64,000 nucleotides of DNA, taken from Macrotis lagotis. Taxonomy: Eukaryota > Chordata > Mammalia > Peramelemorphia > Peramelidae. The stretch is from contig NC_133660.1 in NCBI RefSeq assembly GCF_037893015.1, forward strand, positions 167,402,363 through 167,466,362, read 5' to 3'. Shown one piece after another: positions 59,716 through 64,000 of this stretch. The notes beneath the pieces are model-generated. The model did not search any database and was not told the DNA's origin. It saw only the letters and a program-made list of their open reading frames with translations. Position numbers and translations under genes: made by a program. Every line of letters starts with the position of its first letter. The first letter of the stretch is position 1.

Positions 59716-61990
59716 TATAATTCTTTTGGAACATCTGTATGCTTGATTTAGTAGATGTGATTCTAGACCTGAGTGCTGAGGTTATTCTATAGTATGAAAC
59801 AAAAGTGTTACATATTTTTCCCATTTATTATATTCTTTGTTCAAAGTTCCTTGAACTTGGAGATTCAAATTAATAAAAAATTAATGATTTGCCAATAAAG
59901 ATAGTTTTCCCAAGAACACATGATAAAAACTTTAAACATTGTCTTGACAGTTTCATTTAGACTAAAAATTAAATTTTGTTAACAATAACTGAAATGACCT
60001 CCAGGGGGAGCTCAAGACCTTCTATAATTGCACCATACTCATGCAAAGTTGAAATTTAATTTGCTACTTTTTAAAAAACTTTTCATGATGATTATAGTTT
60101 TGGATCATTGAGTCTCATGAGGGTTTATCCTAAAGGTCATTCATGTTCAACTAATTTAGTACAGTGGCAATTATGATACTCCAATCAACAGATTTGGGAG
60201 AGAAAATTTCTGCTTACTGTTTAGATATTGACAAAAAAAAACAATAGGTCATTGAAAAATTGTAAAAGAATAACTTTCTTTAGTATTTTCAAATGCTGAC
60301 GATGGGAGCTCTTCATTGATATCATAGCCAGGATAATTTTATGTTCTTTTGACTTGACCGATGACTTCACAACAATCGTATCAGTAATAAAGTATTTATT
60401 GAATCAGCATTTTCATAATTACTAATGAGATCATGATTATCCATCAGGTGATAATAAGCCCTAGTTAATTAAGAAGCACCAGTTTGTATTGAGAGCATAT
60501 TTATTTTTCCTATTGGTATCAAGATATCCATTTACCTGCCAACTGACTTTGCAGATCAGCTTTTGGATTTTAGTATGGGAATCTATTAGACCATGAAGTT
60601 TGTGCCCTATAGCTATGTGGCACTCAACACAGAATATTTATCTAGAAAAGATGAATTATTTTCTATCCTAGGAAGGTCAAACACACTTTTCTCAAGTAAA
60701 TAGACTTTCTTGTCCCATTAAATGCTCAGTGGAAGAAAACACTGGAAACAAAATGGGTCCATGTTAATGAGAAAGAATTGAACTAATGTCAGCTGAATGT
60801 AATATCATATTATTTTGATATATAAATAATGAAAATGAGTAATTCAGAGAAACATGGGAAGAGTTATATGAAAGGTTGAAGGAGGACAAAGTAAAACTTA
60901 TAGAATAATGTTCCTAATGACTAGAGTAATGTAAATAATACAACCTAGTTATAGTGCATGATTTGTATTAGAAAACTGATGAAGAGCTCAGGAGAGTTTA
61001 ATTACCCAGGAGATAAGTTGAGAATACAGATGTAGAATGTGTTATACAGCATCAGACATATTTACTCCATAGTTCAGCTTTGCTTATTTCTTTATTGTCA
61101 CAATGAACAACTCAGTGAGAGTAGACAGAGGTTAAGGGAAACAACTGTTGTAAAGACAAAAAGGCAACAGTAAAACCATATCTTAAAAAGATTCTCAGCT
61201 GCTCTTAAATCTCCCATGTCATTTTGATGATTATTTCTTAGTAAGACCTAGCTTGCTAGCCTTAGCTGTTATGAGGCCATAACATTTTGTAGTTCTTGAT
61301 ATATAATGCTTATCTGGATGAGTTTTTGCTTTCAAAATCCCCAAGATAGGAAAGTTATAGAAATAATAATTCCATGATGATTGCATTCACTTCCTATTTC
61401 CCAAATATTAGATTGGTGTCAAAGAGGTGATGACATTAAGAATACCCTAGATGCTAATATCTGTGTTTTATTTTAATGACTTTCTGTCTTCTGATGAAGA
61501 AAAAAGAGGCAATATGGTTATTATTGGCTTTGCTGGAATAGACTTTTCATTCCATGTTATTTGGCAGAATAACACTGATTAGACATGTGGCCTCTTGTCA
61601 ATGTCTGACATGTGAGGGTTTGGTTCTGAAGTTTAAAGTACAAAGACAGGCAAGGATGAATTTGTCTTTAGAAGCTTTCTTATAGCATGCTTAGGATTTG
61701 AAAATCTAATTTAATAAAATATAGTATATTTTCTGATCATTTTCCTACATCAGTGCAAGGTAGAATTTTTGGATGGTTATTTCCTTTTAGCAGATACTGA
61801 AGCTCAGGGCTACAAGACTTACTTGTGCTCTTCCCATGGTGCCACTGACCTTGGTGCTACAGGGTTTCTATCTGTGGAAATGGGCCACTAATCTGTGCCA
61901 CCTGACTCCTGGGGATATAGGAAGATAAATGGTCAACATGGAGGCAAGAAGTTATCCCAAACTTAAGAATTATTACTGAGATATATAAAG
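59716..61990. other. Unassigned intronic DNA
   Basis: 2.3 kb of AT-rich sequence with no clear SINE, exon or open frame. It is the longest repeat-poor part of the GABRB1 intron in the window. Confidence 0.5.
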
Positions 61991-62165
61991 TGTTGTTACA
62001 GATGCACAGTAAAGTCAGCCAAAGGGCTGTATCTGAAGCATCTAGACTGATGATATAGGAAATGCATTATGTCCAGCTCTCCATTTATGAAATATAAAAT
62101 TGTTCTGAGTTGTAGGTAAGGGGAAAATATAGGATTGTTTTGTAACTGTAAATTTTTTATTTCTT

Positions 62166-62318
62166 GGGGGCAGCTAGGTGGCGCAGTGGATAAAGCACCA
62201 ACCCTGAAGTCAGGAGTACCTGGGTTCAAATCCAGTCTCAGACTCTTAATAATTACCTAGCTGTGCAGCCTTGGGCAAGCCACTTAACCCCATTTGCCTT
62301 GCAAAAAAAAAAACCTAA
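62166..62318 (+). repeat. tRNA-headed marsupial SINE
   Basis: GGGGCAGCTAGGTGGCGCAG to CATTTGCCTTGCAAAAAAAA. Near consensus. ATTTCTT lies on both sides. Confidence 0.88.
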
Positions 62319-62364
62319 AAAAAATTTTTTTGATTTCTTAACTATTTCAGTTTCAATATGAAAG

Positions 62365-62665
62365 TATATACAATAGATGACATAGTGGATAGAGTACTGA
62401 CTGGCCTTGGAGTCATAAGCATGAGAGTCCGATTCCAACCTTGGACACGACATTTATTAGCTGTGGGATCTTGGGCAAAGTCACTTAACCCTGATTGCCT
62501 CGCATCCAGGACCATCTCTGGTCATCCTGATTCATATCTAGCCAATGGCTTTGGAGGGAAAAGTGAGATTGGTGACATAGTGCAGCAACCTCTTACTCAA
62601 ATTCAATTAATATGCTTGTCATATAATGTCATGGTCTTCTTTGAGAATGAAGGACAAGCATCATC
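62365..62665 (+). repeat. Mar1-like SINE, near full length
   Basis: tRNA-like head (GACATAGTGGATAGAGTACT, GATTCCAACCTTGGACACG), then CATCCAGGACCATCTCTGGT and the tail GTCATGGTCTTCTTTGAGAA TGAAGGACAAGC. Confidence 0.75.
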
Positions 62666-63019
62666 ACGTACAATAGAAACACATGTTTGTGTCTGTGTAT
62701 GAAAGTACACAGAGAGGAAATAAGAAAGGTTTTGTGCATATCCTACTAGAAGTTCAAATATCATCTGATTAGACATTGAGAAACCTAATGTACTGAGATA
62801 ACAGTAGCTGGATTCTTCAGAGTTTTTATTCGTGTGTAAATAGTCCAAAAAGTCATATCAATCAAGTCGCAAGTATCTACTATGTTCCAGGAACTGTGTT
62901 GGGTTCTAGGTACACAAAGATAAAAATGAAGAGTTAATGATAAGGTTGTAGTTGAAAGTGCAGAATAAAGTCCTATTCTTCTAAGGACTAATAATGTGAA
63001 TAAGAAAAGGATGATGAGA

Positions 63020-63290
63020 GAAGGTATTAAGCATTTATTTAGCTCCTACTGTGGGCCAGGCGCTGTGAGAAACACTTTAAAATATTTATCTCATTTGATC
63101 TTCACAACAACTCTGTGGGATAGGTGATATTATTATCTTCATTTTATAGTAGAGGAAACTGAGGCAAACAGAGGTTACTTGATTTACCCTGGATTCCCTA
63201 GTTACTAAATGTCTGAGACTGGATTTGAAATCAGGTCTTTTTGACTCTAGGCTCTAATCTCTATCCACTGTGCTACCTAGTTGCTTTATA
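63020..63290 (-). repeat. MIR/MON1-like SINE
   Basis: TGTGGGCCAGGCGCTGTGAG, ATCTCATTTGATCTTCACAA, GAGGAAACTGAGGCAAACAG and TCCACTGTGCTACCTAGTTG. A TA/TG run follows (63292-63345). Confidence 0.78.
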
Positions 63291-63346
63291 TTTATACATA
63301 CATATATATATATGCATATAGTATATATATGTGTGTGTATGTGTGT

Positions 63347-63575
63347 GTGCAGCTAGGTAACACCATAGAGTACCAAACCTGAAGTCAAGAAGACCTGTAT
63401 TCAAATCTAGTCTCAGACATGTCAAGTATCTTAACTTCTGCTTGCCTCAGTTTCACTCATCTTTAAATGGGGTTAATATCACTGGCTTCAGAGAATTGTG
63501 AGGATCAAATGAGATAAATATTTGTAAAGTGCTTTGCACATGGCTAAGTACTAGTGGGCACTATATAAATGTTAA
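63347..63575 (+). repeat. MIR/MON1-like SINE
   Basis: GCAGCTAGGTAACACCATAG, CTTGCCTCAGTTTCACTCAT CTTTAAATGGGG and AAAGTGCTTTGCACATGGC. Confidence 0.72.
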
Positions 63576-64000
63576 CTATTATGTATGTGGGTATCTATCT
63601 ATAAACATGAATATGTATTTGAGCTTTTCATTTTATATCTCAATAGCATCGAGTTTTGTCTTTCCTTTAACTTTCACAATTTTTTCCTTGGCATCTTTTT
63701 TTGGAGGGGTCATTAATTTCTAGATTTTCTAGTTATTTTAAACTGAGTTCAACTTATTATTTTTTTTCCACTTCATCTCCCATTTAAAAAAAAATACTTT
63801 CAGTAGCAGTGGTCAGGAAAGATCTTAAGTTGTTCTTTAATTTTGCTGTCTTTAACTCTACTTTGATACTTGTTCTATTTTTTGTCTTCTTTCTCCCATT
63901 CATTTTTTTCCTTAACCACTGATTCTCTTTTTTTTTCACCCTTAGGAATTGTTTTTAGTGTTCTAATTTTTCTCCATATGACTTTCTTTAGCTCTTTTAC

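Larger units (their letters stand above)
44706..64000 (-). other. GABRB1: GABRB1 intron 5 (partial, to window end)
   Basis: The sequence right of exon 6 holds only repeats and unassigned AT-rich DNA. I looked on the - strand for exon 5 (the Cys-loop exon, YPLDEQNCTLEIES) and did not find it, so this 19-kb block is intron and the gene continues past the right edge. Confidence 0.85.

Noticed and set aside
44706-64000. GABRB1 exon 5 (Cys-loop exon)
   Set aside because: Searched on the - strand for the YPLDEQNCTLEIES region by eye and not found; taken as lying outside the window.

Overview
The window is vertebrate nuclear DNA, almost certainly from a marsupial. It is AT-rich, and most non-coding sequence is made of interspersed repeats of marsupial type. 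These are a tRNA-headed SINE with the A-box-like block TAGGTGGCGCAGTGG (WSINE1/SINE-1_MD-like), Mar1-like SINEs ending in GAATGAAGGACAAACAACAA-type tails, MIR/MON1-like SINEs, and L2, L3/CR1, RTE and L1 LINE pieces. The SINE subtype (AATAATTACCTAGCTGTGTGGCC core) suggests an Australian, possibly dasyurid, species; that is inference from memory of the families.

Two protein-coding genes are supported, in tail-to-tail order. COMMD8 lies on the + strand and is complete: five exons from 5551 to 12974, 183 codons, all introns phase 0 with GT/AG ends. It starts inside a CpG-rich promoter with two CACGTG boxes. GABRB1 (GABA-A receptor beta-1) lies on the - strand. Its last four coding exons (numbered 6-9 by comparison with mammalian genes) are at 44705-44568, 44455-44303, 40900-40656 and 31322-30975, and they encode everything from just after the Cys-loop region to the C-terminus. 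Everything right of 44705 appears to be GABRB1 intron. The COMMD8-GABRB1 neighbourhood in this relative orientation matches the known mammalian arrangement (human 4p12).

Layout: 1-5.3 kb, repeat-rich upstream DNA with a 5-unit minisatellite; 5.3-6.2 kb, CpG-rich promoter; 5.5-13 kb, COMMD8, with a local tandem duplication in intron 1; 13-19.5 kb, repeat-rich intergenic DNA; 19.6-31 kb, SINE-poor DNA that may be a very long GABRB1 3' UTR; 31-44.7 kb, GABRB1 exons and introns with microsatellites; 44.7-64 kb, intronic DNA of GABRB1.

The most unusual object is in that intron: an LTR-bounded, - strand fossil element at 48530-51389 with a perfect 6-bp target duplication (ATGCAT) and a purine tract before its 3' LTR. 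Inside it is a segment resembling the Cys-rich, N-glycosylated domain of the host sialomucin CD164, and no recognisable gag or pol. It also contains a repeat copy carrying a solo LTR of another insertion, and a ~220-bp segment whose inverted copy lies 0.85 kb outside the element and stops exactly at a GTAAGT. This looks like an LTR element that acquired a host-like mucin sequence.
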